DNA from: Hypholoma sublateritium FD-334 SS-4
Lineage: Eukaryota > Basidiomycota > Agaricomycetes > Agaricales > Strophariaceae
NCBI GenBank assembly: GCA_000827495.1
Contig: KN817601.1
Span: 65,823-129,822, forward strand
Length of the DNA stretch: 64,000 nt
Direction of reading: 5' to 3'
The notes under the pieces were generated by a model, which worked only from the letters and a program-made list of their open reading frames with translations, did no database searches and was not told the origin of the DNA. Positions 23,444 to 33,514 of the stretch are shown in pieces. Both the position numbers and the translations under genes were made by a program. The first letter of the stretch is position 1. The number at the start of each line of letters is the position of its first letter.

Positions 23444-25486
23444 GACGATGCACCTGTGGACGATAGGGACTTCGGAGACACTTACCTGTTCACGAGTGGC
23501 AGGGCAGAGCTAGTAACGGGGAAGTTTAAGTACTGCAACGCCTCGAGCAGACAATGGTAGCCAAAACAATGGAGCGCGTGACATGACGGCTTCTCTCGTA
23601 GGCTTTTTGCCTGCGGTTTATCTTTGGACATGGCTGACAGCTGGGCCCAGGTTGGCGGCATTACAACGGCTACTGGATGACGATGAAAGTGGTACCCATG
23701 TTGGGTTTGGTGCACTTCAGGTGACAGTGGACGATGGAGAAAGAAGTTAAGTTTGGGTCCTGGAGGCGCGGACTTGTACGGCTTCCGGCGTCGGGTGATA
23801 ACACTCAACCCAACGCTGGCGAGGAACTTCCATGATAAGCTTCGCGTCAGAGGAGGAATTGAACCCCGTTTCACGAGCATCGTCTATCACCATCCGACGA
23901 GAATTGCACATGGCTTCAGGATCGGAAGATGTGTGGAAAAACAGGCAAACTATGGTCAAGGAGGAAAAGTGGTCAGAAAATAGAGAGCCAAGTGAGAGTA
24001 TAAGTAAAAGAGGTCCGTCTTGGCGGCAAGGAAACAGCCGCTATCTTATCTTCATCTTATCAACCCACCCCGCCACCTCCCGCCACTCGCTAGCCGTTCA
24101 TCCAGGTTCATCCGAGTCATTGGTTCACCAGTGTCGATGATGGTTTTGACAGTATATGATTGCAGTACAACTGAAGGATCTTCCAGAAACCGATCGATCA
24201 TAATCCGTAAGTCTTCTATGTGATATCGAAACAACCGGAAAGTGAGCTCCTTGAGGCGCCTTTCAATTTTGCAATAAATACTTTCAGCAGTCCACTGGCA
24301 GAGCCTCGAGCGACCGGGTTGACCGTCGATTGTGCAACTCGGGTAGTACAAGATTTTTCGCATTAAAATTTGTGCAATATTATTAGGCTAGGGTCGCGGA
24401 ATGCATGTGTTTTCGGAGCGTCCCAACTTGAAGAAGAGAGGCCTGGAAATTCAGGATCTAAGATTCTTTTACCTTGATCGATTGATGGATGTATCTGTGG
24501 CACGTCACAAGGACGGGATGCACCTGGAAGTGTAGATGTGTTATCTCATCCTGGACTACATAGCTGAACGTTTGGAGAAAAATTGTGATCGCCGTCCAGA
24601 GGTCCTCACCAGACTCTAGGCTCTAATAAGCCGACTGTCACCTCCTGAGCAGTTCGACCGTCGACGGGATTCAATTTATAGTAACATATCCCATTAATAC
24701 CACAAGAGGATATTTTAAGATATTCTAGATCGCATGCGGGCTCCCAACGGACACCAAAGTTTAAATAATCGGATGGTATGCCTGAAAGGTGATTTTACCG
24801 CAGAAAACAAGCCTGCTTTGGTCAGGAGCGTCATTTCATCGATCGTATCTACTCGACGCTCCTTCTTTCTTCGTGGGCGCCCATACCTTATAGAGATTTC
24901 CAGAGTGTGAACTGAAGCAATCCTACTACATAGCATTCGCCTGCTGTCCAAATTCGAAAGCAAGTGGCAGAAAAGCAGGACGGATGTCAGTTTTCAGATG
25001 CGTTCGAACGTGCGATATATACGTGTCTGTTTAAATGTGGGGGTTTTTTCACACGAAGACGTAGAGAATAATATTCGGAGTATGTTTAATACGGATAAGA
25101 TGGAAGGCCTTCCTTTCCGCCCCTGGACAGCGTGAAAATGAACTTAAGAAAGTGGAAATGGACCCGTCTTTGATCACATGCAAGTAGAGAACGTCCAAGA
25201 GACACTAGAAAATATTTTGACCTCACCTACCAAGAGGAATATTGACGACTGCAATAGAAAAAAAGAAATCTGACCCATCTGGGAGTGAATGCACGTAAAA
25301 GGATCGCGTCGGGAGGAACGTGGACGGTGGAGTTTCCTCGGCTGCGCCGGACCGGGCGAACATCGGGAGACGGGACTTTCCATTTCCGGCACTTTATGAC
25401 GATTTGTCGAGCATCGCGATTACGTTCTGAATCTCCCATCTTTCTACTTATACTACCCTATTCTATTCCGACCATCTCACAACACC
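23444..25486. other. Divergent intergenic region (F-box / TPS2)
   Basis: About 2 kb between two genes transcribed away from each other, so it should contain both promoters. Open frames at 23482-23880 and 24052-24363 (both minus) have no recognisable family and no confident exon links. A 55-nt tRNA-like fold at 23845-23899 is discussed as a finding. Confidence 0.5.
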
Positions 25487-28400
25487 ATGGATTCCTTCGC
25501 AGAGCCCTACACGCGCCAGGGCGACGACATTTCCATCGAGCAGGTTCGCCAGAACATTGCCCTGCTCGAGGATGAACACCGCAAGGCCGGCATGACGCTC
25601 TCGGGGCGTATCATCCATGTCTGCCACTACCTCCCCATTGCCGCGACCTTCGAGCAAGCCCAGGCGTCGACCGACATTGGCGTGCTCAGCCCTCCAGCCA
25701 CACCTCCGACTAAAGCTTCCGAGGTTCCTCCTGCAGACGTCGCAGAGCCCGTTGAAGGGGAAACGGAACGCAAACCTGGGTCGCAATGGTCCCTTTCGCC
25801 ACGTCACGGCCACGCGGCCATGATCTCTGGAATCCGGTCGCTCTCTCATTCGCACGAGCAGCTTATCGTCGGCTGGACAGGCGATATCTTCAGCTCACCT
25901 ACCGACAAAGTCCCCGTCGACTCCATTACCCCTGAAAACCGCGCCGATTTCGAGGACGCCTTGAACAACTACCTCCCGAAGGAGAGCGATCCAGACGACG
26001 AGCGAGACAGGAAGACAAAATACGTCCCCGTCTGGTTGGACGACAAAGTCGCGCACGGACACTACGATGGGTATTGCAAGCAAAGTACGCCCCCTATCTT
26101 TGACGCGACCTCTACATACTCATGAAGCATTTGCTGCAGCTCTGTGGCCGTTGTTCCACTACCTGCTCTGGCAAGACGTCGCCACCGAATACTCCTCCGC
26201 CGACTCCCATTACCCCTTCTACGAGGCTGCTAACGCCGCCTTCGCCAGGCGTATAAGCGACATCTACCGCCCAGGCGATCTTATTTGGGTGCACGACTAC
26301 CATCTTCTCCTGGTGCCCAAGTAAGTCGTCTACCCTTCCCTATATTCACCTATCCCCAGTGAAATCCACTCCCCGAATCCATATCGTCATCATCGTCATT
26401 CATGTGCTGATTGGCCCCGCGTGGCTTCATTTTAGACTCGTGCGCGAATCCATCCCCGAAGCGGTTCTTGGGCTTTTCGTGCACACACCCTTCCCCAGCA
26501 GCGAGGTCTTCCGATGCCTGCCCCGTGAGTGCCTCCCCCTTGCCCTGGTGTATTCTTGGGCTTTCCGAACTCGGGTTTTGGGTTTGGGCGCTGGGCTGCA
26601 TGTCAACTGGCTGTGCCACATCGCCTGGGTTCGCGGAACAGTCGGCGTCTGAATGGGCCGTGCTTTGGCGCTCGTTGTCACCTGTCTTATGCTCAGCGAA
26701 TGCCGTATGGGATCCATTGGTATCATTCATCGTGAACAATGCGCTCTGGAACTGTATTGCGGGAGCTGTGGAACAAAGTTGCTTACTATTCATTATTAGG
26801 CCGCAAGGAAATTTTGGATGGCATGCTCGGTGCCAACCTTGTGTGTTTCCAGGTGAATAGCGATTAATCTGCGCCTTTCCGATCATATCTAATCGTGTTT
26901 TTAGACTTATTCATACTCGCGGCATTTCATTTCTACCTGCATCCGCGTATGTGGTTATGAGACAACAACCCGCGGCATCGACGTGGAAGGGCATGTCACT
27001 GCCGTCATGCATTGCCCCGTTGGTATTGACGCAGAGCGCGTTGCTCGTGATATGTACGTCCCTTATCATTATCTCAAAAAACATCAATCTAATGACATTC
27101 TACGCAAAGCACCCGTCCCGGGATCAAACCTAAACTCGAGGCTCTTAGAAATCTCTACGAGGGCAAGAAGATTATTGTTGGACGAGACAAGCTCGATGTT
27201 GTGAAGGGTGTGTTGCAGAAGGTACGTTCCTTTGCTTGTTCTTTGGGACGCAATGATGGTATACTAATATCTGCCCTTACAGCTTCGCGCGTTTGAGAAG
27301 CTCCTACAGGACTACCCCCAATGGGTCGGCAATGTCGTCATGATCCAGGTAACGAGCCCCGCCCTCACGGACTCCCCCAAGCTCGAGCGCATGGTCAGCG
27401 AACTCGTCGCCCACATCAACGGCGAGTACGGCAGCCTCGACTTCATCCCCGTGCACCACTAGTATGTCCCCCCTATTCCCCACCCTTTTGACGCGCGGTC
27501 TGAATCCACCCGTTTCTAGCCACCAACAACTCAAGAAGGACGAGTTCTACGCGCTCCTGAGTGTCTCCGATCTCGCGGTGATCACGCCCCTGCGCGACGG
27601 CATGAACACCACAAGCATGGAGTTCGTTATCGCGCAGAATGACACCGGGAAGAACCCCAGCGTGCTCAGTGAGTTCATGGGCATCAGCAAGAACATGGAG
27701 GACGCGCTGCTCGTGAACCCCTGGAACCTCGGGGTGCGCATTATTTTATTTTTCCTGTTGTATTTCAGCTCACCGAAATTCATCGGCAGGACGTCGCGGC
27801 AGCGATCAACCAGGGACTCATCATGGACCCCAAGGAGAAGGCGGCGCGCCACGCCAAGCTGTACAAGGTCGTCACCACGCACACGTCGCATACGTGGGCA
27901 GCCGTGCTCGTGAAGATGCTCCTCGGGCAGATGGGCCTGTCGGGTACCGCGCGACAGACGCCGTACATCCCGCAGGAGCAGCTCGACCGCTGTTACAAGC
28001 GCGCGCAGAAGCGCCTGTTCTTGTTCGACTACGACGTGCGTGCTCTGTCCGTCCACATCAGCTCGTTCCATGGCTAATTTACCCGGGATTGCATGTGCAG
28101 GGGACGCTCGCACCGATCGTAAAGACGCCGTCGATGGCGACGCCCTCGGACGCGACGCTGGAGGCGCTCGAGAAGCTCTCGCAGGACCCGAAGAACATCG
28201 TGTGGATCATCTCCGGGCGCGACGGCGCGTTCCTCGAGCAGCACCTCGGGCACCTGACGAACATCGGGTTCTCGGCGGAGCACGGCGGGTTCGTCAGGGA
28301 GCGCGGGTCGAAGGAGTGGACGAACTTCACGAAGAACCTCGACATGAGCTGGATGGCGGAGGTCGAGGAGATCTTCAAGTACTACACTGAGGTACGTGCC

Positions 28401-29209
28401 GCGGCTGCGTGGTGGGGGCTTGTTTCCCGTAGGCTGATGTTCGCGGTGCTTGCAGCGCACGACGGGAAGCCATATTGAGATGAAGAAGAGCTCGATTACA
28501 TGGCACTACCGCGCGACTGATCCTGAGTGGGGGTGCGCATTACAATTTTTTTTCTTTTCTGCGCATGTGCCTAATACTTTTTTCGTAACAGTCAATTCCA
28601 GTGCCGCCAATGTCAGGACTTGCTAGAGAACAACCTGGCGCACAAGAGGCCTATAGAGGGTATATCTTTTATTATGGACGCTAAGTGGCACGCATGTTGA
28701 CAAGGAATAACAGTTCTCGTCGGCAAGAAAAATCTTGAGGTCAGGCCTATAGCCGTCAACAAGGGCGAGATCGTCAAGCGCATCTTGTACCAAAACCCCG
28801 ACGCGGACTTTATCTTCTGCGCCGGCGACGACAAGGTACGACTCACACAATTTTTTTCTGCCAACTTCTGCTGAAAATCTCAAATCAGACGGACGAGGAT
28901 ATGTTCCGCGCGCTGCTCCTCTTTCCCCCGGGCGTCAAGAAAGTGACGATGCCCGCGCCCGTGTCCGTGACGCTCGTCGACGACCCCGGCGCGCAGCCCG
29001 TCGACCTGAAGATCGAGGCAGAGGCGGTGTTCACGACCGCGGTCGGGCACAGCTCGAAGCGCACGCTCGCGGCGTGGCACGTGAACACGCCGCACGAGGT
29101 CGTCGAGCACACGCTCGCGCTGGTGAAGGACGTGCCGTTCACGCTCCCGCCTGTGCCCGTGCCCGCGCCCGCGGCGGCGGACGGCGGGCATGAAAAGGCG
29201 GGTATCTGA
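25487..29209 (+). CDS. TPS2: Trehalose-6-phosphate phosphatase (Tps2-type, TPS-like + TPP domains)
   Basis: Removes phosphate from trehalose 6-phosphate, the last step of trehalose synthesis, as part of the cytosolic trehalose synthase complex. The start ATG at 25487 gives MDSFAEPYTRQGDD. The N-terminal half is a glycosyltransferase-20 (TPS-like) domain: GRIIHVCHYLP, HEQLIVGWTGDI, LWPLFHYLLWQD, GDLIWVHDYHLLLVP, GLFVHTPFPSSEVFRCLP, GRDKLDVVKGVLQKLRAFE and RDGMNTTSMEFV. The last reads DGMNTT where active synthases have DGMNLV, as in Tps2-type proteins whose synthase half is inactive. The C-terminal half is the HAD phosphatase: FLFDYDGTLAPIV (motif I), IVWIISGRDGAFLE (II), VNKGEIVKR (III) and GDDKTDEDMF (IV). 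About a dozen exons join in frame. One intron (26525-26799) is 275 nt, far longer than its neighbours. It ends at the TGA at 29207-29209. It appears intact. Trehalose genes are commonly stress-induced; no clear promoter array was seen. Confidence 0.95.
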
Positions 29210-29819
29210 CGCCAGATGCGCAGGGCCGCGGACGCGCTGCGCAGTGCGTGCAGGCGCGCGCGGGTGAAGTTGTGATTGATCCGCGCCGCAGTCCTGCTTA
29301 TTCCCCCTTCCCCCCTTTTTTTGTCCGCGCCGGCGGCGGCGGCTCGCGCGGTGCACCTACATACTTAGACGAACGCGGTCCGTGTTTTTCATATTACAGA
29401 ACGATCCCCCATATATCTAGAATCCTGCCTACTTGTACCACCAAATTCCCGCGATTAAATTTTTGCGTGCATCGGATTTCCTTAGCTGGTTATATTTTGA
29501 TTTTAGTGTACGCGACCTACGAAATGGTATTTTATGAATTGTCGACGGAGCTTTGTGTTTGAGTGTGCGGTCAACGTATGGTGCTGGTTTGGATTTGTGC
29601 ATGTTCCGGATCTCACTGGATTTCGTTGCAGCAAGCCAATGCTCTGATTAGGGAGTTACAGTTGACAATCGTCATTTCAATTACTTTTTGTACACATACA
29701 GTGCTTCAAATACACAAGTAGTTTGAACTTACACACACCTAGGCGGACACACGCAAGTCCCCCTCCCCGTCCCGTCTCCGCCCCGCCCACGAGTCACCCA
29801 ACGAAGACCACCCACCTAC
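29210..29819. other. Intergenic, convergent 3' ends
   Basis: About 600 bp between the 3' ends of TPS2 (plus) and the low-complexity gene (minus). Composition is GC-rich at the left then AT-rich. No gene seen. Confidence 0.5.
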
Positions 29820-32140
29820 TCACTCCGTAGGTGTAGGCTCAACAACCGAAATATGGATCCCACTCTCGAGCTCACCGACCGCCACCGGCGCAGGCGTCGC
29901 GCGGCCCCCGCGCCCGCCGCCGCGGCCCAGCTTGCTCGCCTTGCCGCGGCGCGTGAGCGTGGGCAGCGGGGCGTCGGTCGTCGTCATCGTCGCGCGCGAT
30001 GGCGCGCGGCTGGGTACGGCGCTGTGCGTGGATCCCGGTGCGACGGACGGCGCGCGGCTCGGGTGCGCGCTGGGAGCGGGCGCGGGCGCGAACTCACCGG
30101 CACCCTCGGCAGGCCATTGTGGTTGCGCGGCAGGCGGGGCGTCCCCGACGAGCGTGCCGTCCTCCGCATCCGCCTCCTCGGGGAGCGCGTCGTACACCGC
30201 GGGGAGCTCGAACACGGGCGTCGCCGTGCGGCTCGCCGGCCCCCCGATGTGCATCTGTGCGGTGCGGTGGCTCGCGGCGGACGGCGCGCGGCTCGGGAGC
30301 CCATTCTGCTCCTGGAAGCGCGAGACGTGCGTCGCGGCGGCGGATGGCGCGCGGAAGCTCCGCACGCTCGCGACGCCGCGCAGCGAGCCGCCTTTCAATG
30401 AGCCGGCTTTGAGCGTCGACGCGCGGCTCGGGCGCGGGCTACGCGCTGGGAGCTCCGCGCCGCCGGCCTCTGCAAAGTCATCGCCCGTGCCGCCGCCGCC
30501 AGCGCCCCATGATTCGTTTTGCCCCCATGTTTGCCCCTCTCCGCCACCGCCGCCGCCACCAGCACCAACACCACCAGCAGTAGCATCCCCGCCCCATGCC
30601 CCGCCGTCGCCCTCACCCTGCCCCCACGCCTGGCCACCACTTGCCCAGCCTTCGTTGTGCGCGCCGTCGCCGTCGCCGTCGTCGAATTCGCGCGAGTCGC
30701 GGATGACGGTCGGCACCTGGCTCGGGTGCTCGGTGAAGTGCTGCGACGCACCGACGCTCGGTGGTCGGCTGTGGTAGCTGCCCGGCGGCGCAGCGCCGCC
30801 GCCGGTGGCGCTCGGTGCGCGGCTGGCGGGGGCGCCCCAGTGCTGCGACCCCCCGCCGTTGCTGGGCGCACCCTCCGCGTGCCAGCCCGGCGCATCGCCG
30901 AAGTGCTGTGACCCTCCGCCATTCACACTCGGCGCGCGCCAGCTCTGCGCCTCGCCGCCCCCGAAATGCTGCGACTCACCGCCGGCGCCGTGGACGCTCG
31001 GCGCGCGGCTCGAGCGCCCGCTCCGGAGCTCGTGGTGCAGCGACGACGGCGCGCGCGCGCTCGCCGTGCGGCTGTGCGCGCGGAACGCGGCCGCCTCGGC
31101 CGTCGGGCTCGCGGGGTGCACATCCGCGAACGCGCCGGCCTCCTGTTCCATCCACGGCGCCGGCCGCATCAGCACGCTGGGCAAGTGCGTGCCGGTGGCG
31201 GAGGGCGCGCGGCTGGGGTGTGCACTTGGGGGTCCGTGCGTGTCGGGGTGGGGTACGGGCGGCGGCACGCGGCGCACGGACGCCTCGCGGCTCGGGTGGT
31301 AGTATATGGTATCGTCGCTCGCCGTCCGCGTGCGGGCGGGCGGGGGGCCAGGGGCGGGGTTCGCCCAGGCGTCCTGCGCGCGCAGGCTGGACGCGCGGCT
31401 GTGCGCCGGGCTCGGGTGGGGCGACTCTGCGCCGCGCGCGAAGTGCACCGACGAGCGCGGGTTCCCCCCAGGGAAGGCATATGTGTTCGTGCCCTCGCCG
31501 TGCATACTGCCGTCTCGGTACGCCGACAACTCCGACCGCGTGTCGGGCACCACCGGGACGCGTAGCGGCGCGCGCGGCGCCGGCGCGTGCAGACGACTGC
31601 TCTTCGTCGTCGTGCGGCGCACGAGCGCCGGCTCATCGCGTGGCTGCAGGGCATCGGGGAGGCGGTTCGGGATGTACGGGTTGTACAGCGCGCCCGAAGC
31701 GACCGTCTGGTGGTCCGGGCGCCTCCCTTTGTATCCAGTGCCCTGCGGCTTCGCCCGGGGCGGCGAGCGCGGGCGCTCGACGCGGTACGCCGTGCGGCTG
31801 GGCGGAACGTTCTCCATCCCGTGCGCGGGCCACGTCGGCGGGTCGACGTCGTCGGGTCGACGTCGTGCGCAGATGACGTGGGGTTGTACAGGTGCCCCGC
31901 GGCGAGGTCCGCGACGGAGGCGCGGGCGGCGCTGTAGTGGGGCTCCTCCGAGTCGGCGGGGTGTGCATGGAGCGGCGGGCGTTCGTGGCGCAGGGGCTGC
32001 GCGGCGTTGTAGAGGGCGCCGTTGGCGAGCTCGCGGTACGTCAGCGGCTGGGGCGCCGCGGAGAGCCGCTGGGGCGTCGGGCTGCGCCTGGAGGACTGCG
32101 AGCTTGAGTATGAACGTGCGGAGAGACTGGGACTGTCCAT
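29820..32140 (-). CDS. Low-complexity SRAPS-repeat protein, frameshifted by a 14-bp duplication
   Basis: Function unknown. The ATG at 32140 opens MDSPSLSARSYSSSQSSRRS, continuing through ELANGALYNAAQPLRHERPP to ...HDVDP. Here the 14-mer CGACGTCGACCCGA-like unit is tandemly doubled (plus strand 31839-31852 and 31853-31866, CGGGTCGACGTCGT twice). Reading only one copy joins in frame to PPTWPAHGMENVPPSRTAY and a long remainder of about 660 residues ending at the TAG-type stop at 29820. As assembled the upstream frame runs on in an Arg-rich wrong frame. Both halves share the motif GALYNP/NGALYN, supporting one gene. The rest is disordered, with about ten SRAPS or SHPSRAPS units, SQHFG/SQHWG repeats, a poly-Gly block (about 30560) and a basic tail GKASKLGRGGGRGGR. 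Very high GC and overlapping antisense frames are composition effects. Whether the duplication is real or an assembly error is open. Confidence 0.7.
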
Positions 32141-32377
32141 CGGCCCGTCGCGGTGTAGAGTGATAGCGGTGAGGTGCGCTGCTGAGAGTGATGAATGCCT
32201 CGTATGAAAGGCGTGGCCGGGTGGGCGATGGGAAGAAGCGCTGCTACCGCCACGGCATTGGATAGCAGTCAGAGGACAAGCCTGGTGCGTCGTGGTTAAA
32301 TTTAGGAGCCAACCGGAAAGCCCAAGATGGCCCCATCAATCGCATCAGCAGCCTCGTGGCGGGCACGTTGCGCGGGG

Positions 32378-32475
32378 TGCATCTAATCTAATCCACGCCC
32401 CTTTCCGCCACCGTTGGATCAAACCAAGCTTGACCTTGAAAGTTGCAACAGAACCCGGATGGAAGACCTCGTCAA
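32378..32475 (+). repeat. Decayed duplicate of the amidase 5' end
   Basis: This segment repeats the sequence at 33430-33545. Shared blocks are CATCTAATCTAATC, ACGCCCCTTTCCGCC, CCGTT(G/C)GATC and GCAACAGAACCCGG(A/C)TGGAA. The proper copy carries the amidase start codon; here ATGGCAACA has become TTGCAACA, and the sequence after about 15 codons no longer matches. It looks like a partial tandem duplication of promoter plus first codons that has since decayed. Confidence 0.6.
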
Positions 32476-33076
32476 CCTTCCACGCAACACAGTTTTCAAG
32501 GATCCAAGTAAAGACAATGGCGTTGTTGGAAAAGGAGCCCAGGATGGATTTAACACGTTCGGATTCAGGGACTCCCGGGGAGGGACTTCAAAGGGACTTT
32601 CGATTCATCCATTCTTCTGCTTCGCGTTCCAAGTCGGCAGCTGTTTGAGGGTTGATATGGCCTTCAGACATGACAGGCATATTTTTGGCATGAAGAACAA
32701 CCCAAGCGCTGCCCACAGCATCAGAAGCTTTGAAGTCGACAGAAGACAGTGGTAGAGAGAGAAGAGTTGTCCGAGGAAGAGCGAGAAGACGACGTACTAG
32801 GAGACGCGTTGGGTAACGGAGTCAAAGCAGAGAGAGTCTGAGAGGGTGCATGTTGAGACAGAGTAGCCCCGGCTTTTCGGCTGATTGTGTGGTTCGTGAG
32901 CAATCCACTGAGGACCTGGGAGTTATGCGACCTGGTAGTGCGCGAGTCCAGTGTGAACAGAGCGCTAAATGCAGATACATCATCAGACTCAGTTGCAACT
33001 GAAAACACATAGTCCGTGAACGGGGTCACAGCAGTAACCATCATAGCACAGGGATAGAGACACCGTAAAAGTTTGA

Positions 33077-33160
33077 AAACACGATTATATGCGTCGGGAA
33101 CACGATTGTATGCGTTGGGAACACGATTATATGCATTGGGCCACAAATGTATGCGCGGGG
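33077..33160. repeat. 21-bp minisatellite, three to four units
   Basis: The unit ACACGATTATATGCGTCGGGA-like (first 20 bases ACACGATTATATGCGTCGGG) occurs at about 33078, 33099 and 33120, with a degenerate fourth (CACAAATGTATGCGCGGGG) at about 33141. Units differ by one to three substitutions. It lies about 360 bp upstream of the amidase start. Confidence 0.7.
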
Positions 33161-33514
33161 AATCCGAATACTTTCGGGAGAAATGCGAAAGTGGCAGACC
33201 GCACTCTATGGACAACACTGCGTTCGCTCGGCCCTTCGAGAGGGAGAGAGAAAAAGAGAAAAGAAAAACTCACGACGAAACCAAACGAGCAGTAACGGCG
33301 CGTGGATTCGGAAGCGACTACGACAAACGAGCTATGGAAGGACGGGGATCTGAGAAGGAAAAGGGAGAGAGAGAAAGCCAAACAAACGAATGACTTCCAT
33401 TTCTTCAGTGAACGTTAAGTATGCGTGGGAGCATCTACATAATCTAATCGACGCCCCTTTCCGCCGCCGTTCGATCGAACCAAACCTTCAACTTAATCGT
33501 TTGAACACTTACCC

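Larger units (their letters stand above)
32141..33514. other. Upstream region with amidase remnant and minisatellite
   Basis: A 1.4-kb divergent intergenic region between the SRAPS-repeat gene and the amidase. Besides the two repeats listed separately, a 165-codon minus-strand frame (32721-33218) translates the minisatellite as PNAYNRV units; I see no other evidence that it is a gene. The 33240-33390 part is purine-rich (AGAGAGAGAAAAAGAGAAAAG). Confidence 0.5.

Noticed and set aside
24052..24363. 103-codon minus-strand frame (KIERRLKELTFRLFRYHIEDL)
   Set aside because: Reads smoothly but no start context, family or neighbouring exon could be assigned; kept as intergenic.
29853..32163. Long plus-strand open frames (up to ~370 codons) antisense to the SRAPS-repeat gene
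   Set aside because: They are Arg/Ala/Gly-rich mirror frames of very GC-rich DNA, without introns or family motifs, while the minus strand shows periodic repeats and a sensible start.
33077..33160. CRISPR-like array
   Set aside because: The 21-bp units abut without spacers, so it is a minisatellite; CRISPR arrays are not expected in a fungal nuclear genome.
32721..33218. 165-codon Ser-rich minus-strand frame containing PNAYNRV repeats
   Set aside because: Its repeat is just the translated minisatellite, and the rest is generic Ser-rich sequence overlapping the amidase upstream region.
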